Of a stretch of DNA of 64,000 bases, positions 1 through 11,800 are shown piece after piece. Below the pieces are notes generated by a model that had not been told where the DNA came from, ran no database searches, and saw nothing but the letters and a program-made list of their open reading frames with translations. Position 1 is the first letter of the stretch. Each line of letters begins with the position of its first letter. Both the position numbers and the translations under genes were made by a program. Origin of the DNA: Vandiemenella viatica (lineage: Eukaryota > Arthropoda > Insecta > Orthoptera > Morabidae); the NCBI GenBank assembly GCA_031002005.1, contig CM061918.1:46040047-46104046 (forward strand). Direction: 5' to 3'.

Positions 1-479
1 TTATGCCTGAAGTCAAAGACTACCCAAAAAGCAAAATAGGAAATACATACACTCAATAAGGATGGGGTGTCGTAGTGTCTTAGAAATTTTAACTGAGTTA
101 AGAGTACGTGTTAAAAATCCGATAATTTTCGTTGCAATTATAAGATCCTCACAGAAAATGCAAAGAAATTTTTGTCGTACGTACGAAAATTCCGTTGTTG
201 CGACAACAATATGCCAGATCATAACGGATTTGATGTTAACGAAAGCCGCCGTAAAGTTAACGATCAGTGATTAAAATAAGAATATTGTACCCATTTTATC
301 ACGTCATGTGGAGCTAAAGATGGATTCCTGGCGAATAGATACTGCTGGTATTCAACGCAATTAGATAAACATAAACCGAGGGAAATCACCGGGTTCTGAC
401 AAAACCCAGATTTTCTTAGTACGGGGCGGAAAGCGAACCATTTCTTCTTAAATATACTGTAAATCCTTAGAAGAGAAAA
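1..479. other. Unassigned AT-rich sequence
   Basis: I see no coding similarity, tRNA-like box or terminal repeat here. Short open frames of 60-70 codons occur on both strands but carry no recognisable motif. The right edge grades into a decayed LINE, so some of this may be its unrecognisable 5' part. Confidence 0.4.
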
Positions 480-1590
480 AAGTGCCTTATGACAGGAAAA
501 TCATTTAAGTAAATCAGATTTTCAAGAAAAGAAATCGAAGAGATACTAGGAACTACCGACTCATATCCATAACATATGTTTGAAGTAGAGTTATGGAGCA
601 TATTAAATGCTCGAACATTATGAATTTTCCAGAAGAAAAGATTATGTGTGAACACAGCTGGCCTTACTTACACATGGCATAATGATAATTATAGATTCAG
701 GTTCACAAGTTGATGCGATTTTTTTGGGGTTTTCAGAAACCCTTCGACTCTGTGCCACACAACTGCCTTTTAGCAAAGATTCGAATGTACGGTATAACGG
801 ATCAGCTTTGTGAATGGATAAAGGATTTTAAAACTGGTCGGTCGCATTATGTCGTCTTTGAAGCAGAAACCTCTTCTAATCTACTTATTACATCGGGAGT
901 TCGACACGGAATTGTAATAGGACCACTTCGTTTCTTAATTTTTATTTACAGTTTCGGAGACAATGTGAATAGCGGTTTGAAATTGTTCGCTGATGATGCG
1001 GTCTTCTATAAGAAACTAAGGAATTCGGCTGATTGCTTAGAAATTCGGAGCGATCTGGATATTTTTTTCGGCATAGTACGACGAATGTCAACTTACAACA
1101 AATTCAAAAAAGTAGAAGGCAGTGTGTATAACTAACAAAAAGAGTGCGTTTATTCAGAAATATCAATTAAACTGTTTAAGAAGTTTTGTATGTTCCGTGA
1201 AGTGTTATGACGTAACAGTACAAAGAAACATGAAGTGAGGCTTGTACAGTATATTTTGTCGTAGGAAGAGCTAATTTTAAGCTGTGATCTTGCTGTCGAA
1301 TCTTGAAAAATTGTAATACACAAACAAAGGAGATAGTTTACAAAACTGTCGTGCGTACACATTTGGACTACTGTTGTGCCGTTTACGATGCGTTTCGTAG
1401 GGGGTTGATTGACAGTATAGAGAAAGTACAGAAAAGAGCCGCTCGATTCGTGACTGTTTGCTAGAATCTTGACAAAAGCATCGCGCAATTGATTCGTAGC
1501 TTGGGGTGGGATTCTCTAGTACACAGACAAGTATTTCGTTTGAGTTTATGGGTAAATGTTCGTACACTCACATTGGCGAGAGAAATGAAA
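480..1590 (+). pseudogene. Decayed CR1/L2-like LINE reverse transcriptase
   Basis: This is a remnant of the reverse transcriptase of a non-LTR retrotransposon. Near 553 a frame reads NYRLIS, the usual NYRPIS entry to the RT fingers. Near 690 there is DSGSQVDAIFLGFS, followed after a frameshift by FDSVPHNCLLAKIRMYGI. The catalytic box reads LFADDA at about 983-1000. From about 1320 to 1580, in another frame, VQKRAARFV and LGWDSLVHR give the C-terminal part typical of CR1/L2/Jockey-group LINEs. The usual PQGSVLGPLLF motif has decayed to RHGIVIGPLRF. Several frameshifts and an in-frame stop after RFVTVC make it non-functional. The clade cannot be fixed by eye. The 5' boundary is approximate. Confidence 0.8.
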
Positions 1591-2594
1591 TACTTTGTCC
1601 ACCAACCAGTTTGGGTCGCAATGACTAGGGAGATATGATTAGAGAAATAAGGTACTGCAATAATGTTTGTATTACTTGTTGACTCCATCGTGCAATTCGG
1701 GAATTGGAATACACGGTCTGGAGATTTGGTGCAAATCACTAAAACAATGTTTTTTGTTTCAGAAGTAGTGTATACGATACTTGGTGAATAGTAATTACAC
1801 AGCAAAGAGTTAGCATTAGGAATGAACCTGTCCACATAACGTGCGAACAAGAGGTTGTTTGCCATGCTGAAACAGTATATGTCACCAAGACTCCTACCGA
1901 TCGCTGAAGTTACAAGCTTATGGCATGTTTCCTCTGCAGTTATTTCAGTGGTACATATATTTCAGATCTGTTGTACACAACTGGGAAGTAGTTGGAGGAC
2001 GGAAGATATTCTCCAGTTTTTGGATCAGCGAACCTGCGGATTGTGACACGCAATATTTATGACACCTGTGGAATATCACATGTTGGTATTCGGGCATCAG
2101 GGGATTGTCACATGTTCAAGGAAAAATGTTTAACGGGATTCCAGGATCATAAAACACATAAGTGTCCTGGTTTTAATCTCTGTTCAAGGTCATGACGCTA
2201 GATTCCAGCATACAAAATAGACACTGATAAAAAAAAACAAAAAAAACGGGTGACATCCGAATGCGCATGCACCATTTCCTGTCTAGAGATGGCTATCGCA
2301 CGCGCAATTACGTATCTTTCATTGTGACTTACCCACCTGTTCTCTGAGTGGTACGCAGTGGGTTCCACCCTTTGTAACGAAACAATAACATTTGGATGAT
2401 AATAATTTGTTAATCTGCGGAAGTATGGCAGTTCTTCCGCTGCTGAAAGTGGCAATATCTTGCGTGGAGGGATGCAAAGAAAGCAATACAATGCCTAGGT
2501 GGTATGATTTACTGGGATTTTGCCCTGTCATGAAGAGCGGAAACTGAGGAAAATACATTTTAGTGAGTCGGGGATTAAGCCATCACTTGTTATT
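1591..2594. other. Unassigned sequence between LINE and Tc1 remnants
   Basis: No confident feature. The first few hundred bases may still be LINE 3' sequence, but the reading is too broken to follow. No terminal repeats or SINE boxes were seen. Confidence 0.35.
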
Positions 2595-3417
2595 GGACAT
2601 GAATGGTTGTAGGTGATAAGCCAGGATGCGTACGTACGTGTTACCTGTCAGAGTCGTATCTAGACTTATAAGGCGTCCCATGTCACTGCAATTGCACACT
2701 CCACGCACCATTACAGAGCCTCCACCAGCTTGAACATACAAGATTCATGAATTCATGAGGTTGTCTCCATACTCGTACACGTACATCCGCTAGATTGAAT
2801 TTGAAACGAGACTCGTCAGACCAGGCAACATGTTTCCAATCATCAACAGTCCAATGTCGGTGTTGACAGACCCAGGTGAGGCGTAAAGCTCTGTGTCGTG
2901 CACTCAGCAAGGGTACACGAGTGTGCCTTCTGCTCCGAAAGCCCATATCGATGATGTTTCGTTGAATGGTTCGCATGCTGACAACAGTTGATGGCCCAGC
3001 ATTGAAATACGCAGCAATTTGCTGAAGGGTTGCACTTTTGTCACGTTGAACGATTCTCTTCAGTCGTCGTTGATCCCGTTCTTGCAGGATTTTTTTCCGG
3101 CCGCAGCGATGTCGGAAATTTGATGTTTTACTTGATTCCTGATATTCACGGTGCACTCGTGAAATGGTCGTACGGGAAAATCGCCACCTCATCGCTACCT
3201 CGGAGATGCTGTGTCCCATCTCTCGTGTGCCGACTGTACTACCACGTTCAAACCTCGTGATAACCTGCCATCGTATCAGCAGTAACCGATCTAACGCCTG
3301 AGCCAGGCACCTGTTGTCTTATATAAGCGTTCCCGACCGTAGCACTGTATTCTGAGTGTTTACATATCTCTGTGTTTGCTTACGCATGCCTGTACCAGTT
3401 TCTTTGGCTCTTCAGTG
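2595..3417 (-). mobile_element. Truncated Tc1-like transposon (family shared with the copy at 42-43 kb)
   Basis: The intact end is at 3417, where the minus strand starts CACTGAAGAGCCAAAGAAAC next to a TA target dinucleotide (3418-3419). Reading leftward, the transposase begins MAGYHEV-like just inside the terminus. Its bipartite helix-turn-helix follows (SEVAMRWRFSRTTISRVHRE, then QRRLKRIVQRDKSATLQQIA), then the linker RRHTRVPLLSARHRALRL. The first catalytic aspartate lies in VAWSDESRF. Similarity to the second copy continues through PFMSNN and stops at about 2595. The C-terminal third, including the second aspartate and the glutamate, and the other terminal repeat are therefore missing. A frameshift lies in the N-terminus. 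This copy is dead. Confidence 0.88.
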
Positions 3418-3419
3418 TA

Positions 3420-3759
3420 TGATGCTTAGTAGTGCAGAGTCGTTTGTTGGTCGCATAAGTGTGCAGATTTACGAGTAGGCCCATTGTTGGCGACCCGGCG
3501 AGGAACGAAAATGCCAAGTGAGAACTATCGCGTTTACTGGTTTAATCGGTTACTACATGTAGAATATCGCGAATTATTTTGGAAGATCAAGACTGTAAGT
3601 ATATTCATATTTGAAGAATCGTGTAACCTCTTTTTTTTGTGTGTAAATAATGAGAACTAAGCTGGATTGAGCGAGCACAAACTTTCAGTATCGGCGTGTT
3701 AACACTTAATGTTATTTTCTGCTTGAGAATCAGCAAATTTTTTGGTTAAGAGTTTTTCA
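3420..3759. other. Unassigned spacer
   Basis: No coding similarity. A string TTGGCGACCCGGCGAGG near 3486 superficially resembles the start of an LTR-retrotransposon primer-binding region, but no LTR pair or gag-pol remnant accompanies it. Confidence 0.3.
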
Positions 3760-3990
3760 CCGAGCGTGGTGGGTGAACGGTTAACGTTCTCATCTCGCAT
3801 TCGGGAGGACGCGGGTTAGAATCCCCGTCCAGGCATCCAAATTTATGTTTTCCATCGTTTCCCCAAATCACTCCAGGCGAATGCGGGGATGCTCTTTTCA
3901 AAAAGGCCATGGCCGAATTCCTTTTAGTTCCTTTTCCCCAATCCCATCCCGCCTTTAATGACCTTTGCCGTCGACGAGACGTAAAACTTG
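3760..3990 (+). mobile_element. SINE A, tRNA-derived
   Basis: The head CCGAGCGTGGTGGGTGAACG holds an A-box-like motif and GGGTTAGAATCCCC is a B box, the split RNA polymerase III promoter of a tRNA gene. The body that follows is shared by the other SINE A copies in the window: CCAAATCACTCCAGGC and GGCCATGGCCGAATTCC, ending in GACGAGACGTAAA. It is non-coding and relies on LINE machinery. I detect no clear target duplication here. Confidence 0.85.
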
Positions 3991-4425
3991 AGAGAAAAAT
4001 TTACGAATTTTCGACTGTTAATTATAATATTGATTGAGATCAATCGGTGTATCTCTGTGTGAGAAATAAATCAACCTATATACGGTTGTTGACTCCTAAC
4101 TTGAGTGAATTTTCTTTGGTATTCATAGTTAATTACTTTTCCCCTCACGCTATCAGAAACGGATGTACTACGCCACCTGGTGAGAATAATTAAAACGAAT
4201 CTTAATAAAATCATTATTCTGTATCTTAATAAGAAGACAGAAGACACTAATTATGCTTTCCCTTCCTCCCCTTCTTTAATATTTCGTCCGAAACACAGAA
4301 ATACGGTATACCGAACGCATACACAATACAGAAATACTTTGATGGCATGTAAGGCAAAGGGAAATCGTCCCGGTTATATTATGTCCGGGGGTGTCTCTCA
4401 TCTCTACCTCTTTGTTGTGTTTCAG

Positions 4426-4602
4426 GTTTGTGGCTTGGTGATCCTCCTATGTGGGAGCCTTGGTAAAGTCGGAGGAACTTCACATCTGACCATTCAGGGC
4501 GTTATTTTAAGCGTCATTATCGCCGTTGGAGTAGCTATCGTAGTGCTCGGCTTGCTGGGCATCTGGGGAGTATACAAGCGGAACAGATGCTTGTTGATAT
4601 TG
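4426..4602 (+). CDS. Tetraspanin, exon for TM1 end, small loop and TM2
   Basis: First visible coding exon of a tetraspanin, a four-pass membrane protein that organises partner proteins in membrane microdomains. It spans 59 codons, phase 0 at both ends, between TTGTGTTTCAG and the donor GTAACG. It starts VCGLVILLCGSLGKVGG (end of TM1), passes a short extracellular loop, then TM2 (GVILSVIIAVGVAIVVLGLL). It ends GIWGVYKRNRCLLIL, matching the family's conserved cytosolic G-x-x-G...E/K-N-x-C-L-L signature. The open frame extends beyond both splice sites, but that extra sequence loses all tetraspanin character. The initiating methionine and most of TM1 must lie in an upstream exon outside the window or not recognised. 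Which tetraspanin subfamily it belongs to cannot be told. Confidence 0.85.
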
Positions 4603-4652
4603 GTAACGACCACTTACAGACTCTCTAAAATCAATTACAATATTATGAGATA

Positions 4653-5509
4653 CAGGGCGTTCGCCGGGAAACGCAACCCACTGTTAGCGCTACAAGGAAG
4701 AAACTGCTCCCGGCGAGCGAGCGGTCAGCTTCCGGCATTGTTCGACCGTCGGCCGCGGACTATTTCATAATAATTACGCTTCATAAACTTGTATGTGCTA
4801 AGCATTTAAATGTGACGTAATTCATTAGCTTACCTTATAAAAGATGCTGGAAGTGTTGACCCTCTTGTGTAATGCACATTTCACATCTTCTGAACATATT
4901 TCGAGACACACGCTGCCCTAACTGACTTAATGATTTTTTGGGTGACTGTTCTAGTCGAAAAGCGATATCGTCAATTTTCTCCTCTGTGAGAATACGGTTG
5001 ACCGACAGTCTCTTTTTGTTAAAAAATGAACCCGTTTCTCTTACTTTTTTAACCAGACGCAGAATTGTTAATTTAGCTGGCAGTAAAGCGCCAGGAAATT
5101 CGCGACGAAATTTACTGCGACACTTTTTAAACGACTTCTTCTTCACATATGTATCGAAGAGAAATATTCTTTGTTGCAAACTGTAACGTACCATAATTTT
5201 ACTCACACTCAAACACGGTACAGATTAGTAAGAGTATGAAGCCCCAAACCAGCCAAACCGCAAAGAAACGTTTATTCACAACACTGATTAATAAGAGACT
5301 GAAGTCACAAACTAGCTACAATGCAAAGAAACCGTTCTTAACAATGTAAGGGTCCCATTATACTGCGTCACTGCACTGTTGGGGCAGCGGAGGTGTTAAA
5401 CAGTGCGGTGATTCACGGTGCCGTGTGGCGGGAGTTGCTGGCTCTACTGACCGAGCAAGTTGCCGACGGCAACAGACTGGGAGGGTAGCGTTTTCCGGCG
5501 AACGCCCTG
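4653..5509 (-). mobile_element. TIR transposon remnant with DUF4817-like transposase N-terminus
   Basis: Inverted termini CAGGGCGTTCGCCGG (from 4653, and inverted ending at 5509) are flanked by TA on both sides, as in the IS630-Tc1-mariner superfamily. On the minus strand, 5212 to 4835 encodes about 125 residues: MVRYSLQQRIFLFDTYVKKK, SFKKCRSKFRREFPGALLP, TILRLVKKVRETGSF, then VNRILTEEKIDDIAFRLEQS. This is the helix-turn-helix layout of insect DUF4817 proteins (R-Y-S-x-x-Q-R, K-C-R-x-x-F, tandem HTH). The DDE catalytic part is absent, so it is an internally deleted copy. Near 5217-5345 there are two ~65-bp direct repeats (GCAAAGAAACG...). The element begins only 51 bp after the tetraspanin donor site. 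Confidence 0.75.
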
Positions 5510-5511
5510 TA

Positions 5512-5879
5512 TTAATGACTTACTGTTGTTGTTACAATAAAGCGTTTGACTGAGTTTAATGTCAAGAATTTGAGAGTTACTGATTCAAGACAGAATTTTA
5601 TAGAGGTTTGTGAGGTTTGAATTCAAATAAGGCAATTGGAATGATAATATTCCTGCAGAACTTCACTAGAAGCCAAGGTTATTCAAACTGATATATATAT
5701 ATATATATATAAAAATACGAAACAGGAGAGAGTCCAACTGAATTTAATAAAAGTACCACATTCACGCTCATAAAGAGAGTACGAGATGAAAAATCTGAAA
5801 ATTATTGCATAATAAATATAAAATGACACATTTCAAAATTGCTGATCAGTTGAAATATAGAGGAATAGAAAGGAAAGTG
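5512..5879. other. Unassigned intron sequence with AT microsatellite
   Basis: An (AT)n run lies at about 5692-5711. Nothing else is recognisable. Confidence 0.5.
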
Positions 5880-8120
5880 GAAGAGAGATTAGATTAGGCT
5901 CAATTGTGGCTTTAAAATTAATATCTACTATAAAGGTGGATCAAGGACAAATGGAAATTTTTATTATATTTCTGGGTCTGGAAATAAGCTTTGACGACGT
6001 GAAATAAACTACATGTTCAAATGCTTAAATAAGTTAGGTATAAAATTTTGAGATAGAAGAATAATTTATAATATACATAATAATAGGGGCCTATAATGAA
6101 AGTAGACAAGAATCAGTTAGAAAGGATGTAATATTTAACTCACATGTAGAGCAAACAATATTTGACGTCAAAACAAAAGTTTTATAGGAGAAACAATAAG
6201 TATGCTGACATCTGCTAATGACAATTTCTTATTGGCAAAATAGAGCCAGAATATTGAGAAATTACTGAATAGCATGAGCATTATACACTGAGGTGACAAA
6301 AGTCATGGTATATCCTGCTAATAGCGTGTCGGTCTCCCGTTTGCCCGGCGAAGTACAGTAATACGACGGGGCATGGACTCCACGAGTTGTTGGAAGTCCA
6401 CTAGAGAAATATTGAGCCATGCAGTCTCTATAGATGTCCATAATTCCGAAAGTGTTGCCAGTGGAGGATTTTTTGCATGAGCTGATCTTTCGATTATGTC
6501 CCATAAATGTTCGATGGGACCCATGTTGGGCGATCGCGGTGGCCAAATCATCCTCTGGAATTGTCCCGAATGTTCTCCAAACCAGTCGCGAACAGTTATA
6601 GCCAGGTAACATGGCGTATTGCCATTCTGGAACATTCCATCGTTGTTTGGGTACGTGAAGTCCATGAATGGTTGCAAGTGATCTCAGAGTAGCTGAACGC
6701 CATGTAAACACAGCCCACACCATTATGAAGCCACCACCATCTTGCACAGTGTCTTGTTGACAACTTTGGTCCATGGCTTCATGGGGTCTGCGCCACACTC
6801 GTACCCTTCCATGAGTTATTACCAATTGAAATCGTGATTCATCTGACCAAGCAACTTTTTTCCAGTCGCCTATGGTCCAGCTGATATGGTCACGAGCCCA
6901 GGAGCGCCGCTGTTGGCGATGTCCTGCTGTTGGTAATGGCACCCGAGTCGGTCTTCTACTGCCATGGCCCATTTAAGCCAAATTTCGCCGGACTGTCCTA
7001 ACGGACATGCCTTTCGGAAGTTTCACATTCATTACTGCGGTTAGTTCACGCAGTGTTGCTTGTCTGTTCACACTGACAAGTCTATGCAGACGTCGCTGGT
7101 CGCGGTAATTAAGTGCCGACCACTGCGTTGTCCATAATGGGAGGTTATGCCTGAATTTAAGTATTCTCGGAACACTCTTGACACTGTGGATCTCGGAATG
7201 TTGAATTCCGTAACAATTTCCGAAATGAAATGTCCCATGCGTCTAGCTGCAACTAGTATACTGCGTTCGAAATCCGTTAATTTTCGTCGTGTGGCCATAA
7301 TCAGATAATAAACCTTCTCACACGAAACATTTGACCACAAATGAAAGTCCTGCCCAGGCACTGACCATTAATAGAATTTGTAAGCGACACTACTGCCATC
7401 TATATACTTGTGTATTGCTATCCCATGACTTTTGTCACCTCGGTGTACTGGAAGAAGAATTTGGACTAAATGTGAATAAATGAAAGACAGACGTCGTGAA
7501 ATGTGGCAAAAATAACCGCAATAATTGAAGCTTAAATATAAAGACAGCAGCAGATCTAATACGAGTGAATTCTGTTACTTAGAAAGCAAGAACGATGTCA
7601 AAACCAGATTAGATCTGGATAGTAGAACATTATGGAAAAAATATTTTCCTCTCAAATATTGACTCAGGACTGAGAAAGAATAAAACGGTATGTATGGACT
7701 CCATCACTGTATGGAAGTGTAGCCTGGAATTTAGGAATACCAGAAAGAAAGAAAATAGAAACATTTGAAATGTGATAGCAGAAAGTAGAAAGTTAAATGG
7801 ACAGATCGAATGCGAAATGATCGTGTTGTGGAAATGCAGGATGATAACAGAAGTTTCCAGAATAGTCCCGCAGAAAGAACTGTGACATTTTAAGACATGT
7901 GAGGTTGGTTAATTTGTTAGTGGAAGGAAAAAGTGTACAAAACAACTACAAAGGAAATCAAGGAATAAAAATAAGAAACAGGGGTGTTGATACGGAGAGC
8001 TGAGCTAAAGATACGAAGGGATGGAGAATTGCATTAAAGCAGTCAAGAGAAAGATCACCGAAGAAATAGCTGAACTACGCCTGGAAGCAGAAAATAGAAA
8101 GTGATGGAGACACACTATTT
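5880..8120 (+). pseudogene. RTE-like LINE remnant, split by a Tc1 insertion
   Basis: The sequence outside the inserted Tc1 element (6286-7445) reads as one decayed non-LTR reverse transcriptase. Left part: LEISFDDV near 5985, FEIEE and IIYNI near 6050-6080, VRKDVIF and then VEQTIF near 6150. These fit the pattern D-L-E-K-A-F-D-x-V, D-R-R-I-I-Y-N-L and an E-x-A-I-like motif. A LTSANDNFLLAK segment near 6210 replaces the YADD box. The right part continues after the TA with LEEEFGLNVN, KTDVVKCGK, NIKTAADLIRV. It then reaches the C-terminal GMYGL...GIPERKK-IETFEM-RLLKVKWTDRMRN region and a REKITEEIAEL stretch. Stops and frameshifts abound. Boundaries are approximate. Confidence 0.7.
6286..7445 (-). 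mobile_element. Complete but mutated Tc1-like transposon
   Basis: A 1,160-bp element with inverted termini CACTGAGGTGACAAAAGTCA (left) and the near-identical CACCGAGGTGACAAAAGTCA (right), flanked by TA on both sides (6284-6285 and 7446-7447). The minus-strand transposase starts MATRRKLTDFERSILVAARR near 7300, with HTH segments PRSTVSRVFREYLNS and, in the next fragment, GMSVRTVRRNLA. The central domain has VAWSDESRFQL (first catalytic D) and GGFIMVWAVF. After a frameshift the frame reads PPRSPNMGPIEHLWD, where the family has P-D-x-x-P-I-E-x-x-W. The E is kept. At least three frameshifts or stops, including one before MGHGSRRPTR, inactivate it. It is a different family from the Tc1 copies at 2.6-3.4 kb and 42-43 kb. 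Confidence 0.92.
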
Positions 8121-8894
8121 CACTTGATGGGTTACAAAATTCCAGCTCTTAAAGTCAGACTACGGATGGTGGGATTCTTTTACCGAGTTGTGCCAACTGA
8201 AAGTAGTTGCTGTTATGACCTTCATAGAATCTTTTGCTTTTTACCTATAAAACAGACAAAATTCTTGTAGGAAATAAGCTATGAACAAGCTTACGATTTA
8301 TAAAATCCAAGTCAAGATCACCGAAAAAGAGAGTTTTGTAACACAGCTTTAATTTTCACAGTCTGTCATATTAACTTGCTCTCCCACGTTTCTTCATGGA
8401 GCTGGTCTGCTGTTCATCTGAAGCACTTTGATGGTTTTTCTACTACAAAAACTACCTCAGTTTAGCCTGCTCTTCACGTTAGGAAACAGCGGATTGAGCA
8501 AAGTGAAACTCTAGAACAGATCTTCCATCACCTGCAACCCAATATATACAAAATCATCGGTTCACACGCATTGTCGTGGCAAAGGAGCCACCTGTCTAGC
8601 TTGGACATGGGTGGATGTTGCTGACAGTTTGAAGTAGTCTGGGCAGGCATTCGTTGGTTCACCATTGTACTTTGATTTTGTTGTGTTTGTAACACCGAGA
8701 TTCCCTTATTGTTTGTGACGTGGAAGAAAACGATCTACATTCTCTGCTTTATAGATCATGATTGATCATGATTTTCTCTTAGTCAAACGCGTGGACATTT
8801 TTCTAGTGGGTATATCATAAGATTCAATCTAGGTTTGAAACAAGATCGCATCGTGACACAGTGTTGCAAGTTGTCTGTCGGCTAAGGTGGTGTA
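8121..8894. other. Unassigned intron sequence
   Basis: No recognisable protein, RNA or terminal-repeat signature. It lies between the LINE remnant and the first unit of the tandem array. Confidence 0.4.
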
Positions 8895-11800
8895 GCAAAA
8901 TATTGTTAACTGTGATGGACGAGACGTTATGCCACTACTTTGCGGCTCCATCTCTAGAAGTAATCTCTGTCTGACGGTATGTCGAACGGCCAGCAATCGT
9001 CATCACCGATGCTCGTCTCTGCGAACAACGAGGTATGGTCTCCTGAGTACATTGCATCATCTAGTGATCTCGTGATCTGTGGATTACAATGATACTAAAT
9101 AGAGATCTTCACCAGTAATATTCTTATCTGTGATAGACTTACACAATGTCTTTAGTTTTGGGTGTCATCTCTGGAATTGATCTCTACCTGACCATATGTC
9201 AGAGAGTCGGAAATTTTCATCTTCTCTGTGAGGGGGAGGAAAGGCATTAAACCATAGTGCGTCTTCCAATGAGAAGTTCCTTCTTTGAAACTCAACTCAG
9301 TTTGATTATTGGTCAAAAACCTGCCGGTCTTCACCAGTAATATTCTTAAATATTATAGATGAAGATGTCATTATTTTTGGGTGACATCTCTTGAATTGAA
9401 CTGTTTGACGATATGTCAAGCGTCCGGTACCTACGAAGTATCGCAACATTTCTATAGTGCGTCTTCCAGTGGGACTTTCCTTTTTATGAACACAACTCGG
9501 TTTGACTATATGTCAAAAACCTGACGTGATTCACTAGTATTATTGCTATCTGTGACAGACGTTTTGAAAGTCATATTTGGAAGCAATCTCTGTGTAATTG
9601 TATCTCACACGGCTAGGGAAATTCATAAACGATGTTCTTTTCAGTGACTGAAGATGCAGTGCGACATGACTGTAGTACATTTTGCAATGAGAAGTTCTGG
9701 ACCACAATTCAGCTTTACTGTAGGTTAAACATCAGTACATCTTCACCAATAATATTTTTATATGTGAAGACGAGACGCTATATCATTGCTTTGTTGCTTC
9801 ATCCCTGGAAGTGACGTGAGTCTGACTATAAGATACACAACCGGCGATCATCATCAACGATTAATGTCTCTGCGAAGGACGAGGTATGGCATCACGAATA
9901 TAGTGGGTCTTCCAGTGAGTATTTCCTTCTCTGGTTCTCAACTCAGTTTGACTTTAGGTCAACGGTAAAATTCTTAATTTGGTATACTTGGCTCTTTGTG
10001 ATTTCTTTTGTGCTTCTTCACTAGAAGTTATCTTTGTATGAATATATGTCACACGGCTGACAATCTTCGTCAACGACGCATTTAGCTGTGACGGTCAAGG
10101 TATGGCGTCATGATTGTAGTGCGCCCTGCAGTGAGACGTTTCTTCTCCGGTACTCAGCCGAAATGAACATAGATCAAACACCTGTTTCTTTTTGTGTTGG
10201 ACGAGGCACTATGTCATTACTTTTAAGCATCATCTCTGGAAGTGATCTCCTTCTGGCGATATATCACATGGCCGGCAAAACGTCATTAACGATGACCGAC
10301 GAGATAGGGCGTCATGGGTATAGTGTGTCTTCCACTGGGATGTTCGGATTCTGGAACACAACTCGGTTTGATTAAACACCTGTCTGTTTTCACTAGTAAT
10401 ATTCTTATATGTTACTGACGATGCGCTATGTGATTACTTTGAGGCGTCATCTCTGGAAGTAGTATATGTCTGACAAAATGTCACATCATCATGACTATGT
10501 TGTGTCTTCCAGTGAGAAGTTCATACTCTGGAACTCAACTCCAATGAAAATAATTCCGACAGCTGTGGCTGTTCATCGATAATATTCTTATGTGATAGAG
10601 GAGAAGCTATGTCATTACCTTGGGGCTTCTTCTCCGGAACTAACATCTTTCTGACGAAATGTCACACTGCCACAAAACTTCATCAACGATGCTCTTCTCT
10701 GTTACCGTCAAGGCTGGGCGTCATGACTCTAATGCGTCTTCGAGTGGGGTGTTTCTTCTCTGTAACAGGTCAGACGCCCGCCGGTCTTCACCAGTAAAAT
10801 TGTTATCTGTGATAGTCGAGGCGTTATGTCATTACATAGACGCATCATATCTGGAAGTGATCTCTTTGTGATGGCATGTCACATGGCCGGCTATCTTCAT
10901 CAATGATGGTCTTTTTTGTGACTGACGAAGCAGGGCGATATGACTACAGTGATAATTTTCTTCTCTGGAAAAAAACTCTTTATTACTATAGTTCAAATAG
11001 CTGTTGGAGTTCAGAAGTAATTTTGTTTTCTGTAACAGATGAAATGCTATGTTATTCCATTGGGACCTCTTCTCTTCAATTGATCTCCGTCTCAGGATAT
11101 GTCACACAGCTTGCGATCTTCATCAACGATCAGGGACTGGGCGTTATGACTATAGTTCATCTTCGGGTGAGAGGTTTCTTCTCTGGAACTCATCTCGGCG
11201 TCTATAGTTCAAACACCTATAAGGATTCACTAGTAATATTCTTATGTGTGATAGATGAGGTGGTATCTCATTATATTGGAGCTTCATCTCTGGAAGTGAT
11301 CTTTGAGTGACGATATATCACACAACAGGCAATCTTCATCATCGATGAGGGACGGCGTCATGACTATTTCTTTCGTTCTCAAGTACTATATGTCAAATAC
11401 CTGTCGATATTTGCCGGCAATATTCTTATCTGTAATAGACGAGGCGCTATTTCATTACTATGGAGTGTGATCTCAGGAAGTAATCTTTGTCTGAAGATTT
11501 GTTACACGTCTGACAATCATCATCAACGACGCTTTTCTCTCTGATGGACAAGGTATGGCGTCATGATTATAGTGTTTCATCCAGTACGAATTTCTTTCTC
11601 TGGAACTTAACTTAGTTTGATTATAGGACAAACACGTGTCGGCATTCAACAGTAATTTTCTTATCTCTGACGAGAAAATATATTATTAGTCTGAGGTAGT
11701 AAATCTGGATCTCTCTCTGACTATATGTCACATGGTGGGCAACGATAACTGAAGAGGCAGGGCGTCATGATTATAGTTCGTCTTCCAGTGAGAATTTACA

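Noticed and set aside
3486..3510. LTR retrotransposon primer-binding site
   Set aside because: No LTR pair, polypurine tract or gag-pol similarity nearby. The string alone is too short to support it.
4180..4770. Treating the 196-codon ORF around the TM2 exon as an intact single-exon gene
   Set aside because: Only 4426-4602 has tetraspanin character. Both edges are splice sites and the downstream part runs into a transposon terminus.
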